A stretch of DNA of 64,000 nucleotides from Rhizorhabdus dicambivorans (lineage in GTDB: Bacteria > Pseudomonadota > Alphaproteobacteria > Sphingomonadales > Sphingomonadaceae): NCBI RefSeq assembly GCF_002355275.1, contig NZ_CP023449.1, positions 3,388,001-3,452,000 of the forward strand, given 5' to 3'. A model generated the notes under the pieces. That model ran no database searches. It worked only from the letters and a program-made list of their open reading frames with translations, and had not been told where the DNA came from. Of this stretch, positions 25,026 through 34,945 are shown piece by piece. Within the stretch, counting starts at the first letter, position 1, and each line of letters opens with the position of its first letter. The translations under genes were made by a program, and so were the position numbers.

Positions 25026-27260
25026 TTAAAACTTCGTCCCGACCGTTACGCCATAGGTTCGCGGGGCGGCATAGCTGACGCGCTGGACGTAGCGGCCGCC
25101 GCCCACGGCGTTGATACCACGTACGTTTGCGACGGCCTCGTTGCTGAGGTTATTACCCCATAGCGAAACAGACAAACGCTTGTTCTCAGACGTCCATTTG
25201 ATTGAGGCATTGACCAGACTGTAGGCCGGTTCCCGAAGCAGATTATCGGGCTCGTGAAAATAGCCACTATTGTAATAGTAGCTCACGTTGAAATTGACAT
25301 CGCCTTGCGCCAACGGGACGAGGTAATTTGCCGTCGCGCTCAGGGTGCTTTTCGGACTCAGCACTGTCGTATTGCCACTCGCGTCCCCGATCGTCTGATT
25401 GTAGCCGCCGGTCGGATTAGGCGTAGATATCAAAGCACCGGGAAATGCGTCGTAGCGACCGTGAGTGAATTGGTATCCGATGTTTAGGCCCAACGCCGAA
25501 GTGATCTGCGTTTGCAGTTCAGCCTCGAACCCGTAAATGGTCGCCTTGCCTCCGTTGTAGATTCCGGTCGCACCATTGATAGCACGCTGCACCTGCACGT
25601 TGGTATAGTCATAATAAAATCCAGCACCATTCAACCGGACATGCCGATCGAAGAGGGTGGTTTTTAGACCGACTTCATAAGCGTCAAGCTGCTCGGGCGC
25701 GAATGCCGGAAGGGTCAGACTGCTAGTATTGTAACCGCCACTTTTGAAGCCTCGGTTATACGACGCATAGACCAACGCTTGGTTCGTGATCTGATAGTCT
25801 AATGCGAAGCGCCACGTCAGCTTGTTGAAGCGCACCGATGTCGGGAAGGTCGGCAGATCGATCGTCTGTGTGCCATTCGCAAGGAAATTGATATTCATCG
25901 CGTCGACAAGCCGGCGCTTCTCGCTGGTATACCGCAATCCGGCTGTAAAGTTTAAGCCAGACAAAATGGTAATCGTTCCTTGGCCAAAACCCGATATAGA
26001 ATCCGTCTTTTGCGCGCCCGTGGTGTTAAACCCCGTGAACCCGGCTACCCCTGGCACATAGGTAAGAGTGCCAAAGGTGTCAGGATATGCCGAGTTGGCA
26101 TTGAAATAATAGGCACCCAATACCCACTTGAACGCGTCCCCCTTGGGGGAGAGCAGTTGTAGCTCTTGTGAGAACTGCCGATCGGTCTGGGTTTGCTGGA
26201 AAATCCGGCCACGGCGTTCTGTGTAATCCGCATCGACGCCAAAGCTCATGGCTGTCCTGCGATATGCCGTAATGCTCGCCATCTGGATGCCGCTAAAATC
26301 ATGGTCAATGCGTAGGCTTGCGCCGCCGGTGGCCACATCATCGTAGGATGGGAAGTCAACATCCGTGTCCCACGGGCTGCCACCATAGGCCGGGCCATAG
26401 GGCGCGGGTATGGTAGAACCCGGAGCAATCCGCTGCTGATTCATGCTGTCCCGATAATCCGTATAATCGAGAATGAGACGCATTTCGGTTGCAGGGTCGG
26501 GCCGCCACAACACTTTCGACCGAACGGCGATATTATGATCTATCTTATAGACGTCCTTACCGGTCAAGAAGTTCTTGCCATAGCCGTCGCCCATCGCGCC
26601 GCCCTGAATCGCAATGTCTGCCGTCAACCCATTTGCGATCGGCCCAGTTACGTACAAATCGCCTTTAAAGGTCTTATAGTTTCCATACGATGCATCAGCC
26701 TCGACACCGAACGTATTCTTCGGGTCTCGGGTGGTAACCTGGATCAGGCCACCCGTAGCATTTCTCCCGAACAACGTGCCCTGCGGCCCTTTCAAAATCT
26801 CGACCTGGGCGACATTGTTAAAAGTCAGGATGTTCGCCGTTGCATTGGCATAATACACCCCGTCCACATAAAATGCGATAGGTGATTCAAAACCGGCGCC
26901 AGTGCCTTTGGATCCAACGCCTCGGATGATGGGCAGGGCGTACCCGTTGTTCGATTGAACCTCGACACCGGGCGCAATCATCTTGAGATTTTGGACGTTC
27001 GAAATCCCGCTGTTCGAGAGCTGTGCAGCGGTTGCCACGGCAACTGCAATCGGAACCTTTTGAAGATTCTCGGACCTGCGCTGCGCGGTCACAACGATCT
27101 CTTCTACCGCAGATCCAGCCGATGGGTTGCTCGCGCCTGCCGGGGTCGCCGGTGCAGCACTTGGGGCCGGAACGGCCTGTGCATGGGCCGCGCTGCCCAC
27201 CAAAGCCGCGACAATCGCCAGCTGAGACACCAAAAAATTGCGGCATGAGAACGTTTCCAT
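25026..27260 (-). CDS. TonB-dependent outer-membrane receptor
   Basis: 744 residues, ATG preceded by GGAGAGG. Signal peptide FLVSQLAIVAALVGSAAHAQA. The plug contains VEEIVVTAQRRSENLQKVPI, PIIRGVGSKGTGAGFESPIA, VDGVYYANATANIL and VEILKGPQGTLFGRNATGGL. The barrel ends in TYGVTVGTKF with C-terminal Phe. It is very similar throughout to the receptor at 45158-47377. Such receptors in sphingomonads import aromatic or plant-derived molecules. It is flanked by the istB fragment and a 650-bp gap; the HpaI/HpaH genes upstream on the same strand may belong to the same ancestral locus. Confidence 0.93.
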   Translation of the reverse strand: METFSCRNFLVSQLAIVAALVGSAAHAQAVPAPSAAPATPAGASNPSAGSAVEEIVVTAQRRSENLQKVPIAVAVATAAQLSNSGISNVQNLKMIAPGVEVQSNNGYALPIIRGVGSKGTGAGFESPIAFYVDGVYYANATANILTFNNVAQVEILKGPQGTLFGRNATGGLIQVTTRDPKNTFGVEADASYGNYKTFKGDLYVTGPIANGLTADIAIQGGAMGDGYGKNFLTGKDVYKIDHNIAVRSKVLWRPDPATEMRLILDYTDYRDSMNQQRIAPGSTIPAPYGPAYGGSPWDTDVDFPSYDDVATGGASLRIDHDFSGIQMASITAYRRTAMSFGVDADYTERRGRIFQQTQTDRQFSQELQLLSPKGDAFKWVLGAYYFNANSAYPDTFGTLTYVPGVAGFTGFNTTGAQKTDSISGFGQGTITILSGLNFTAGLRYTSEKRRLVDAMNINFLANGTQTIDLPTFPTSVRFNKLTWRFALDYQITNQALVYASYNRGFKSGGYNTSSLTLPAFAPEQLDAYEVGLKTTLFDRHVRLNGAGFYYDYTNVQVQRAINGATGIYNGGKATIYGFEAELQTQITSALGLNIGYQFTHGRYDAFPGALISTPNPTGGYNQTIGDASGNTTVLSPKSTLSATANYLVPLAQGDVNFNVSYYYNSGYFHEPDNLLREPAYSLVNASIKWTSENKRLSVSLWGNNLSNEAVANVRGINAVGGGRYVQRVSYAAPRTYGVTVGTKF

Positions 27261-27910
27261 AAATCCCTCTCCTGAATCGTTTTTTATCTTCCTCTCCCAA
27301 CAAAACTTAAGTTAGAGAGGTGGTCACTATTCGTAAATACTTCACTACAACACTGAATTAAGAGTGGGGCTGCTTTTCGGATATTCTGGGCGATTAGAGA
27401 ATACCTAGCTTTATTCGGCCCCATCCCAAGAAGTTGCCGAAAGTAAGCTTCTCAAAAAGGCCCGGGCAGCGCCCCCTCTTTTACCGTAAACCGCGTTTCC
27501 AACCTTTCGAAGCCGGCCGCAGCATCCCTTATGCGTGACTTTGACACAAACAGGAAAACCGCGACGACGTTAAGGCCCATTCCAGGAAATATATCGTTTC
27601 CAGAAAGGCGTGGTCTCGAAGGCCGGATCGGCCGCCGGGACCGCTGCCGGGTTCGATACCGGGAGCCAAAGGGAGATCTCGGTCGAAACGGTCTGAGCTA
27701 GGAAAAGCACATTCACGAAGCGAGGTTTAAGGATACAAACTGAGCTTAAGCAGCGACGCCGTTAGGCTGCGCGATCGACCTGCTCGCCCAGATTGTAAGC
27801 GCGACTTCAAGCAATGCTACGGTCCCACGTAGGGCGACGCACGCTTCAGACCGGCGATCGTGTGACGCGCCGACCCAGTCATCGAGCCGCGTCACTCTGA
27901 CCGTTCGGGT
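27261..27910. other. Long gene-free stretch
   Basis: The part next to 27260 is AT-rich and presumably carries the TBDR promoter (purine-rich CAGGAGAGGG ribosome site at its edge). No known gene, tRNA or terminator was recognised. A minus-strand frame about 27745-27900 (ending ASRSIAQPNGVAA-stop) and a plus frame near 27590-27690 are open but too short and unrecognised. They may be gene remnants. Confidence 0.4.
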
Positions 27911-28702
27911 TCAATAAACGCCACTCGCTCGATCCGCAGAAGCCTCGTGTCGGTTGAAGTCTCGCGCCAATCCCTCGGCGCCTCGCGCCAGAAGTGTGAC
28001 ATCGGTACCTACGGCCACAAAGGTCGCTCCGAGTTCAAGATACCGTTTTGCGAGCTTCGCATCGGCCATGAGGATGCCTGCCGCCTTCCCTGCGCCGATA
28101 ATCGCGCCGATGGCAGCTTCAATCGCCGTTTGCACCTCGATGTGGCTGGGATTGCCTAGATGCCCGAGCGCGGCTGCTAGATCCGACGGTCCGATGAAGA
28201 CTCCGTCTACTCCGTCTGGCACCGCGATCTCCAAAAGATTCTCCAAGCCGAGCTTCGTCTCCACTTGCAGCAAGAGGCAGAGATCGTCCGAGGCCGAATG
28301 CAGATATCCGGGCGTTCTGTTCCAACGGCTCGCCCGTCCGATCGCTGAGCCGACGCCGCGAATGCCTGCTGGGGGGTACCGCGTCGCTTGAACCAGATAT
28401 TTGGCCTGTTCGCCTGTCTCAACCATGGGAATGAGCAGCGATCGAGCGCCTATATCCAGATATTGTTTGATGAGCGATGCGTCGCCAATCGGTGCGCGCA
28501 CAACGGGCTCGACCGGGTAAGCGGCAACGGCCTGAAGCTGCGACAAAAGCAGCGGTATGTCGTTCGGACCATGCTCGCCATCCAGCAAAAGCCAGTCGAA
28601 TCCCGCGCCTGCGCATATCTCGGCCGTGTAGGCATTGGCCAAAGCCTGCCACAGCCCAATTTGAGCCTCGCCAGCACCAAGCGCTTTCTTAAACCTGTTC
28701 AT
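27911..28702 (-). CDS. hpaI: HpcH/HpaI family aldolase (4-hydroxy-2-oxoheptanedioate aldolase type)
   Basis: 263 residues from ATG 28702, which overlaps the hydratase stop (ATGA). The class II metal-dependent pyruvate aldolase signature runs [34 protein letters not shown] (His base), [20 protein letters not shown] (substrate Arg), [13 protein letters not shown] (metal Glu), [15 protein letters not shown] and [18 protein letters not shown] (metal Asp). Members cleave 4-hydroxy-2-oxo acids to pyruvate plus an aldehyde, the last step of homoprotocatechuate meta-cleavage. Gene order hydratase-aldolase fits that pathway. Its operon partner is truncated, so expression may now depend on the IS21 element. 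Confidence 0.9.
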   Translation of the reverse strand: MNRFKKALGAGEAQIGLWQALANAYTAEICAGAGFDWLLLDGEHGPNDIPLLLSQLQAVAAYPVEPVVRAPIGDASLIKQYLDIGARSLLIPMVETGEQAKYLVQATRYPPAGIRGVGSAIGRASRWNRTPGYLHSASDDLCLLLQVETKLGLENLLEIAVPDGVDGVFIGPSDLAAALGHLGNPSHIEVQTAIEAAIGAIIGAGKAAGILMADAKLAKRYLELGATFVAVGTDVTLLARGAEGLARDFNRHEASADRASGVY

Positions 28703-29093
28703 ACGAAACGAAACCCGACCGAGCCAAGGGACCCATAATCGATGTGGAACGTGTCGCCCCGATTTGCAAAAACGGGTGCGGTAAACGACCCGCCCAAAAT
28801 GATTTCGCCCGCCTTTAGGAACTCGCCATGGGGTGCAAGCCGGTTGGCAAGCCACGCTGGACCATTTGCGGGGTGGTTCAACACCGCTGCCGCCACACCC
28901 GAATCCTCGATCACAGCGTTGCGATAGAGCAGCGCCGAGACCCAACGCAGGTCGACATCGCCGGGCCGTATCGGCCGCCCGCCCGTGACGAAACCCGCAT
29001 TTGCGGCGTTATCGCTGATCGTGTCGAAAATCTTGCGCGTAGCGTTCGTCTTTGGATCTGTACGCTGTATCCGCGCATCAATGATCTCGATAA
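28699..29093 (-). pseudogene. hpaH: 2-oxo-hept-3-ene-1,7-dioate hydratase (HpaH-type), C-terminal half
   Basis: About 131 native residues remain ([81 protein letters not shown]). These match the second half of HpaH/MhpD hydratases, which are about 260-270 residues and belong to the FAH fold family. The frame runs into the IS21 left end at 29094, supplying a false N terminus. The essential N-terminal metal-binding part is missing, so it is inactive. Together with the aldolase it is the tail of a former meta-cleavage operon. Confidence 0.85.
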
Positions 29094-29224
29094 TGTCAAC
29101 GGCGGAGCAATTTCCGGCCACCGGGCGGAGCAAAAGTCGGCCACCCTTGCGCCCGGCTGAGACCGCCGTGAGGGCGTAGCCCGAGCGGGGTCTCAGCCGG
29201 GCGCGGCGATTTTTTTGAAAGGTT

Positions 29225-29983
29225 TCAGCCAGCCTTTCGGGCGCGGCTTTGGGCGAGACGATAGCTGTCGCCGTTCATTTCGAGAATGTTGACGTGGTGG
29301 GTGATGCGATCGAGCAGTGCGCCGGTCAGTCGTTCTGATCCCAAGGTTTCGGTCCATTCATCGAAAGGCAGATTGCTGGTGATCAGGGTGGCACCGCGCT
29401 CGTAACGCTGGGAGATCAGCTCGAACAGCAATTCCGCACCGGTCTTGGAGAGCGGCACGAAGCCCAGTTCGTCGATGATCAGCAGCTTGTAGGCGGCCAT
29501 CTGCTTCTGGAAGCGGAGCAGACGCCGCTCGTCTCGAGCCTCCATCATCTCGCTGACCAGGGCCGCCGCCGTGGTGAAGCCGACGGATAAGCCTTTCTGG
29601 CAGGCGACCAGGCCGAGGCCGAGCGCGACATGCGTCTTGCCCGTGCCGCTGGGACCGAGAGCGATGACGTTCTCGCGGCGCTCGATCCATTCACATCTGG
29701 CCAGTTCCAGCACCTGTATCTTGTTGAGCTTGGGGATGGCGGCAAAGTCGAAGCTGTCGAGGCTTTTGACGACCGGGAATTTGGCCGCCTTGATCCGCCG
29801 TTCGACCTTGCGGCGATCGCGCTCGATCATCTCCCGCTCGGCAAGCCGGAAGAGGTAGCCGACGTGATCGACGTCCTCGGTTGCGCAGAGTCGGGCCAGC
29901 TTTTGGTGCTCGCGCTGGAAGGTCGGCAGCTTGAGGGTCTTGAGATAGTGGGCGAGCAGGATGTCAGGTGCTTCGGTGCTCAT
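29225..29983 (-). CDS. istB: IS21 transposition helper ATPase IstB
   Basis: 252 residues, AAA+ DnaC-like ATPase that assists IstA. N-terminal IstB domain ([20 protein letters not shown]), Walker [16 protein letters not shown], Walker [14 protein letters not shown], sensor [10 protein letters not shown] and arginine-containing [14 protein letters not shown] overlaps the istA stop (ATGA), the usual coupling in IS21 elements. Full length and apparently functional. An identical protein is encoded at 49211-49969. Confidence 0.96.
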   Translation of the reverse strand: MSTEAPDILLAHYLKTLKLPTFQREHQKLARLCATEDVDHVGYLFRLAEREMIERDRRKVERRIKAAKFPVVKSLDSFDFAAIPKLNKIQVLELARCEWIERRENVIALGPSGTGKTHVALGLGLVACQKGLSVGFTTAAALVSEMMEARDERRLLRFQKQMAAYKLLIIDELGFVPLSKTGAELLFELISQRYERGATLITSNLPFDEWTETLGSERLTGALLDRITHHVNILEMNGDSYRLAQSRARKAG

Positions 29984-31476
29984 GCCGCCTCTCCCGCATC
30001 AGACGACAGGAGGCGCATATACGCCTTCGCCGAGGTCTTCTCGACCGTCGCCCTCGGAAGGTACGGATAGATCGACAGGTCCAATCGCGGCGGTCGGCGT
30101 TCTACGCGGCACAGGATCAGATGCTTGACCGCATCGAAGCCGATCGCGCCGAGCTGAAGGGCCTGCCTTACCGCCGCATGCAGGTCGGCAAGCTCGAAGC
30201 TTTCCAGCAGACGGAGAACCTGGACGTATTCCCGCCGGCCATGCTTTGCCATGCGGCCTTCCATCAAACGGCGCAGCGTGGCGAACTCGTCCGGCAGATC
30301 CCAGCCCTGCAATGGAGCTGCCTGATCCAGCGCATTGATCTTCTGCTCGATCAGCGGCAGGTAATGGACGGGGTCGAAGACGATGTCTTCCCGTTCCCAG
30401 CTCCGGGGATGGCGGGCGATGATCTCACCACGGCAACCGATCACCACCTGATCGACATAGCCCCGGACCCAGACGTCTTGATGACCGTAGGCAACCGGCA
30501 CGGAATAGTCGTTCGTTTTGTAGCGCACCAGCGATTGGGCTGTCACAACAGCGCTGGTCTGGTCGCAGGCATCAAACGGCGACGCCGGCAAGGGACGCAT
30601 GGCGGCAAGATCGCGCTGCAGCCGTTCGCCGATCGTCTCGTTCTCGCCGCGTAGCTTATCGCGCTGGCGCTTTCGGCACTGCTCCTCCAGAAAATCGTTG
30701 AACGCATCCCATGTCGCAAACTGCGGGATCGGCACCATAAAGTTGCGCCGGGCATATCCGACAAGACCCTCCACATTCCCCTTGTCATTACCCTTTCCCG
30801 GACGGCCATAGCGATCGCGGATCAGGTAGTGGGACAAAAAACCGCTGAACAGCGCTGCCCGCTTGCGCGTGCCGTCGGGCAGGATCTTCGCCACAAGGCA
30901 ACGGTCGTTGTCGTATACGATCGACTGCGGCACGCCTCCGAAGAAGGCAAACGCATGGATGTGGCCGTCGACCCAGGCCTCGGCCACCGCCGCCGGATAG
31001 GCCCGCACGTAGCAGCCGTCGCTATGCGGAAGATCGAGCACGAAGAAGCGCGCCTTCTGCTCGACGCCGCCGATCACCACAGTCGCCTCGCCAAAGTCGG
31101 CCTGCGCATGGCCGGGAGGATGCGACAGCGGCACGAACACCTCCCGGCGGCGCTGATCCCGCTCGCGCATGTAGTCCTTGATGATCGTGTAGCCGCCGGT
31201 GAACCCGCATTCGTCGCGCAGCCGGTCGAACACCCGCTTGGCAGTATGCCGCTGCTTGCGCGGCACCTTCATATCCTCGTCGAGCCAATGCTCGATCGTC
31301 GAAACGAACGCATCCAGCTTCGGCCGCCGGATCGGTGATCGCCGCTGATAGCCGGGCGGTATCGAATACGACACCATCTTGGCGACGCTGTCGCGAGATA
31401 TGTTGAAATGCTTTGCTGCCTGGCGCTGCGTCATCCCTTCGGAGACAGCCAGGCGAACCTTCAGATATAGTTCCAC
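29980..31476 (-). CDS. istA: IS21 transposase IstA
   Basis: 498 residues. HTH near the N terminus (GMTQRQAAKHFNISRDSVAK), then the DDE catalytic core with Asp in HAQADFGE, Asp in IVYDNDRCL and Glu in GNVEGLVGYARRNF. A C-terminal beta-barrel/DNA-binding part includes RYKTNDYSVPVAYGHQDVWV. Length and motif order are those of a complete IstA. An identical copy lies at 49966-51462. It should be capable of moving both elements. Confidence 0.96.
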   Translation of the reverse strand: MELYLKVRLAVSEGMTQRQAAKHFNISRDSVAKMVSYSIPPGYQRRSPIRRPKLDAFVSTIEHWLDEDMKVPRKQRHTAKRVFDRLRDECGFTGGYTIIKDYMRERDQRRREVFVPLSHPPGHAQADFGEATVVIGGVEQKARFFVLDLPHSDGCYVRAYPAAVAEAWVDGHIHAFAFFGGVPQSIVYDNDRCLVAKILPDGTRKRAALFSGFLSHYLIRDRYGRPGKGNDKGNVEGLVGYARRNFMVPIPQFATWDAFNDFLEEQCRKRQRDKLRGENETIGERLQRDLAAMRPLPASPFDACDQTSAVVTAQSLVRYKTNDYSVPVAYGHQDVWVRGYVDQVVIGCRGEIIARHPRSWEREDIVFDPVHYLPLIEQKINALDQAAPLQGWDLPDEFATLRRLMEGRMAKHGRREYVQVLRLLESFELADLHAAVRQALQLGAIGFDAVKHLILCRVERRPPRLDLSIYPYLPRATVEKTSAKAYMRLLSSDAGEAA

Positions 31477-31598
31477 GGTGTAGATCCCCTGTCCCTCCTG
31501 CCGTCATTGCAGAAAGGAAATAGGTGGCCGGATTTTACTCCGCCCGCGGCTGGTTTATTCCGCCGCTACCGTGGCCGACTTTTGCACCGCCGCTCTCA

Positions 31599-32686
31599 TG
31601 ACGCACGACACGACCTTCGATTACCGCCCCGGCCAGGTCTATTGGTGCGCCGCCGATATCGGCTGGGTGACTGGGCACAGCTATATCGTCTATGGCCCGC
31701 TCGCGAACGGCGGCGTGACGCTGATGTACGAGGGCGTGCCCAACTGGCCCGATGCCAGCCGCATCTGGCAGGTGGTGGATCGCCACAAGGTCGAGATCCT
31801 TTACACCGCCCCCACGGCTCTGCGCGCGCTGATGAAGGACGGCGACGATTATGTTTCAAAGACGAGCCGTAAATCCCTGAAGTTGCTTGGCACGGTCGGC
31901 GAGCCGATCAACCCGGAGGCGTGGCGCTGGTATCATGAGGTCGTGGGCGAGGGCCGTTGCCCGATCGTCGACACGTGGTGGCAGACCGAGACCGGCGGCC
32001 AGATGATCACCCCCCTGCCCGGCGCCACCGCGCTCAAGCCTGGATCGGCTTGTCGGCCCTTTTTCGGGGTGGAGCCGCAACTGCTCGACAATGACGGCAA
32101 GCAGCTCGAAGGCGCGGCCGAGGGCAATCTCGTCATCGCGCGCAGCTGGCCGGGGCAGATGCGCGGCGTCTGGGGCGATGCGGATCGCTTCTTCACCACC
32201 TATTTCACCCAGTTCGAAGGTGTTTACACGACCGGAGACGGCGCGCGGCGCGATGCCGACGGCTATTGGTGGATCACCGGGCGTGTCGATGACGTCATCA
32301 ACGTCTCCGGTCACCGCATGGGCACGGCCGAAGTGGAAAGCGCGCTCGTCCTTCATGCCAAGGTGGCCGAGGCGGCGGTGGTCGGCATGCCGCACGACAT
32401 CAAGGGCCAGGGCATCTACGCGTATGTGACGCTCAATGCCGGCGAGGAACCAACCGACGCGCTGCGCAAGGAATTGCGCGACTGGGTTCGCACCGAAATC
32501 GGCCCGATCGCGACGCCCGACGCCATCCAGTTCGCGCCCGGCCTGCCCAAGACCCGTTCGGGCAAGATCATGCGCCGCATCCTCCGCAAGATCGCCGAGA
32601 ATGAGGTTTCGAGCCTCGGCGACACCAGCACACTTGCCGATCCCTCCGTTGTGGAAGATTTGGTTGCAAATCGCGTGACCAAATAG
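31599..32686 (+). pseudogene. acsA: Acetyl-CoA synthetase, C-terminal part only
   Basis: About 362 residues of AMP-forming acetyl-CoA synthetase, usually about 650 residues. Retained: [47 protein letters not shown] (A5 motif), [33 protein letters not shown] (A7/A8) and the acylation-site region [16 protein letters not shown]. The N-terminal half, including the P-loop-like STSGTTGKPK motif, is absent. The frame begins inside the IS21 right end (ATG at 31571 or 31598). Probably a deletion product of IS activity. Confidence 0.9.
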
Positions 32687-32735
32687 GCTCAAAGTTTGTC
32701 ACAGGAAGGGCAGCGCATGCCAAACAGGCCGTGAT

Positions 32736-33662
32736 TCACTCGATCGATCCCATGAAGAAATCATGGGTGCCCTCCAGCAGATCGCGGAGGAACCGACGCG
32801 TCAACCGTACTTGGGATGTTTCTGCCATATCGGCGTCTGCGACCATGAAATAGGAGCGCACCAGCGACAGTTGCTCTGGCAAAACCGCCACAAGGTCCGG
32901 TTCGTCCCGCGCGATATAAGCGGGCAACACACACAGCCCAGCCCCACTCAGTGTTGCAACCAGCTGCGCATGAAGGCTGGAATTTTGCACCCTGGCGCGA
33001 AGGTGAGGGCGGATTTCACCGAGGTAGTTCAGGGCGCGCGTAAATATCAGGTCATCGACATAACCGATGAAGGTGCAGCCCGCGAGATCGTCGCGGCTGC
33101 GAATGGGTGGTTGGGACGCCAGATAATCGCGGGCGCCATACACGAACAATCGATAGTCCGTCAGCTGCTCCACGATGAAGGTGCCCGCGGGCGGCGGCGT
33201 CATCGTCACGGCGATGTCCGCCTCACGACGCGACAGCGCGACAATCTGTTGGATCGTGATCATCTCGACAGAGAGTCCAGGATAGGCGGCGGCAAGCGCT
33301 CCGATCCGCGACGCAAGAAAGAAATTTCCAAAGCCTTCCGGCGCGCTGATCCGAATGGCGCCCGAAATTCCCGCGCGACCACCAGCGGCCCTCTCCTCCA
33401 TGCGGATGGCTTCGGTTTCCATGACATTGGCCATTGCGAGGATGTCTTCGCCGTGCCGCGTGAGTTCATAGCCTCGTGGGTTGCGCTCAAAGAGCTGCAA
33501 TCCGAGCGCTTGCTCAAGAGCTGCGATCCGCCTTGCGACGGTAGCATGGTCCGTTCCCGTCCGCCGGCCTGCCAGCGAGATCGTTCCTGCACGCGCGACC
33601 GCGAGAAAAAAACGCAAGTCGTTCCAATTGAGGCTGGTGCCGCGCATCATGCATTTCCGCAC
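32736..33662 (-). CDS. LysR family transcriptional regulator
   Basis: 308 residues. Winged HTH NWNDLRFFLAVARAGTISLAGRRTGTDHATVARRIAALEQALGLQLFER, then linker helix and a periplasmic-binding-like effector domain (ISGAIRISAPEGFGNFFLASRI, ADIAVTM, SGAGLCVLPAYIA). Start may be the first ATG or MRGTSLNWND five codons in. Divergent from the alcohol dehydrogenase gene with a 94-bp gap, the classical LysR arrangement for controlling the adjacent operon. Confidence 0.93.
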   Translation of the reverse strand: MRKCMMRGTSLNWNDLRFFLAVARAGTISLAGRRTGTDHATVARRIAALEQALGLQLFERNPRGYELTRHGEDILAMANVMETEAIRMEERAAGGRAGISGAIRISAPEGFGNFFLASRIGALAAAYPGLSVEMITIQQIVALSRREADIAVTMTPPPAGTFIVEQLTDYRLFVYGARDYLASQPPIRSRDDLAGCTFIGYVDDLIFTRALNYLGEIRPHLRARVQNSSLHAQLVATLSGAGLCVLPAYIARDEPDLVAVLPEQLSLVRSYFMVADADMAETSQVRLTRRFLRDLLEGTHDFFMGSIE

Positions 33663-33756
33663 ATAACCTGCGCAAAGTTAGCGACTTATGTGTGATTTTG
33701 TCAACGCTATAACCCCTCACGGGCGGGATCACCGCTTTGGGATTCGTGAGGGATTT

Positions 33757-34914
33757 ATGTCATCCGTTTATTTGCCGCGTTCCATCAGGATCGGTGGCGG
33801 CGCCTTGCGGGAACTGCCCGCCGCGCTGGCGCAGCTCGGGCTTTCTCGCCCGGCCATTCTAACCGACAATTACCTGGCCGGAACGGGGGCGCTCGAGCGT
33901 CTGGTGGCGCTCTGCACCGAACAGGGACTAGCGGCGCGCGGTTTCGCCGACGTCATCCCGGATCCCACCGTGTCGTCGATCGACAAAGCGACCGCCTTTG
34001 TTACCGAGGGTGATCATGACTGCGTGGTTGGTTTCGGCGGCGGAAGCTCCATTGACACCGCGAAGGCCGTCGCGGTTCTGGCCGCCCGCGGCGGTACGAT
34101 GCGCGCGCTCAAGGCACCCCATCAAGAAGATCTTCCCGGGCTGCCAATCGTCGCTATTCCCACAACGGCAGGCACCGGTTCCGAAGCGACGAGGTTCACG
34201 ATCGTCACCGACGAGGCCAATGACGAGAAAATGCTCTGTGTCGGGCTGGCCTATCTGCCGATCCTGGCAATCGTCGATTATGAGCTTACGCTCTCCAAAC
34301 CTGTCCGGTTGACTGCCGACACCGGTATCGATGCGCTCACCCATGCCATCGAAGCCTATGTGTCCAGCCGCGCCAATCCTTTTTCCGACGGAATGGCGCT
34401 TGCTGCCATCAGAGCGATCTGGCCAAATCTGCGGACCGTCTGCACGAACCCGGATGACCGGGCGGCGCGCGAAAGCATGATGATCGGTTCGCTGCAGGCT
34501 GGCATCGCTTTCTCGAACGCGTCGGTGGCCCTGGTCCACGGGATGAGCCGGCCGATCGGCGCGCATTTCCATGTCGCCCATGGGCTTTCCAATGCGATGC
34601 TCTTGCCGATTGTCACCGAATGGTCTGCTCCGGCCGCCCTTCCACGCTATGCGAACTGCGCTCGCGCCATGGGACTTTCGCCTGTCGAGGAAGGGGATCA
34701 AGCGGCGGTTGCGCGGCTCGTCGAGGCTCTCCACCAGGTGAACACCGATCTGGCCGTGCCGACACCGCGCAGCCATGGCATCGACGAGGCACGGTGGTTC
34801 GAACTCCTCCCTCTTATGGCCGAGCAGGCCATCGCCTCCGGCTCGCCGGCGAACAATCCTCGGGTGCCCGACGCGCAGATCATCGAGGCGCTCTATCGTC
34901 GCGCATGGGCCTGA
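33757..34914 (+). CDS. Iron-containing (type III) alcohol dehydrogenase
   Basis: 385 residues from ATG 33757 (GAGGG upstream); the longer open frame from 33688 lacks family similarity. NAD site [15 protein letters not shown], substrate/cofactor loop [16 protein letters not shown], and the metal ligand region [18 protein letters not shown] (Asp, His) with [21 protein letters not shown] (His ligands). The group includes maleylacetate reductases and 1,3-propanediol/lactaldehyde-type dehydrogenases. Thirty-one bases upstream of mmsA and probably co-transcribed under LysR control; an alcohol-to-semialdehyde step before MmsA is plausible. Confidence 0.9.
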   Translation: MSSVYLPRSIRIGGGALRELPAALAQLGLSRPAILTDNYLAGTGALERLVALCTEQGLAARGFADVIPDPTVSSIDKATAFVTEGDHDCVVGFGGGSSIDTAKAVAVLAARGGTMRALKAPHQEDLPGLPIVAIPTTAGTGSEATRFTIVTDEANDEKMLCVGLAYLPILAIVDYELTLSKPVRLTADTGIDALTHAIEAYVSSRANPFSDGMALAAIRAIWPNLRTVCTNPDDRAARESMMIGSLQAGIAFSNASVALVHGMSRPIGAHFHVAHGLSNAMLLPIVTEWSAPAALPRYANCARAMGLSPVEEGDQAAVARLVEALHQVNTDLAVPTPRSHGIDEARWFELLPLMAEQAIASGSPANNPRVPDAQIIEALYRRAWA

Positions 34915-34945
34915 ATTTCTCGCACTTCCAAAAATAGGCAGACAC

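Larger units (their letters stand above)
29094..31598 (-). mobile_element. IS21 family insertion sequence, copy 1 (2505 bp)
   Basis: Boundaries were found by comparing with copy 2 (49080-51584), to which it appears identical. The ends are 5'-TG...CA-3'. Each end carries repeated IS21-type boxes: GGCGGAGCAATTTCCGGCCA and GGCGGAGCAAAAGTCGGCCA at the left, and in reverse complement GGCGGTGCAAAAGTCGGCCA and GGCGGAGTAAAATCCGGCCA at the right. It encodes istA and istB on the minus strand. No target duplication is visible (left flank CGATAA, right flank TGACGC), and both flanking genes are truncated. Confidence 0.92.

Noticed and set aside
29616-30654. Plus-strand frames inside the IS21 element (repeated at 49602-50640)
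   Set aside because: They are antisense to intact istA/istB and identical in both copies because the element is identical, not because they are genes.
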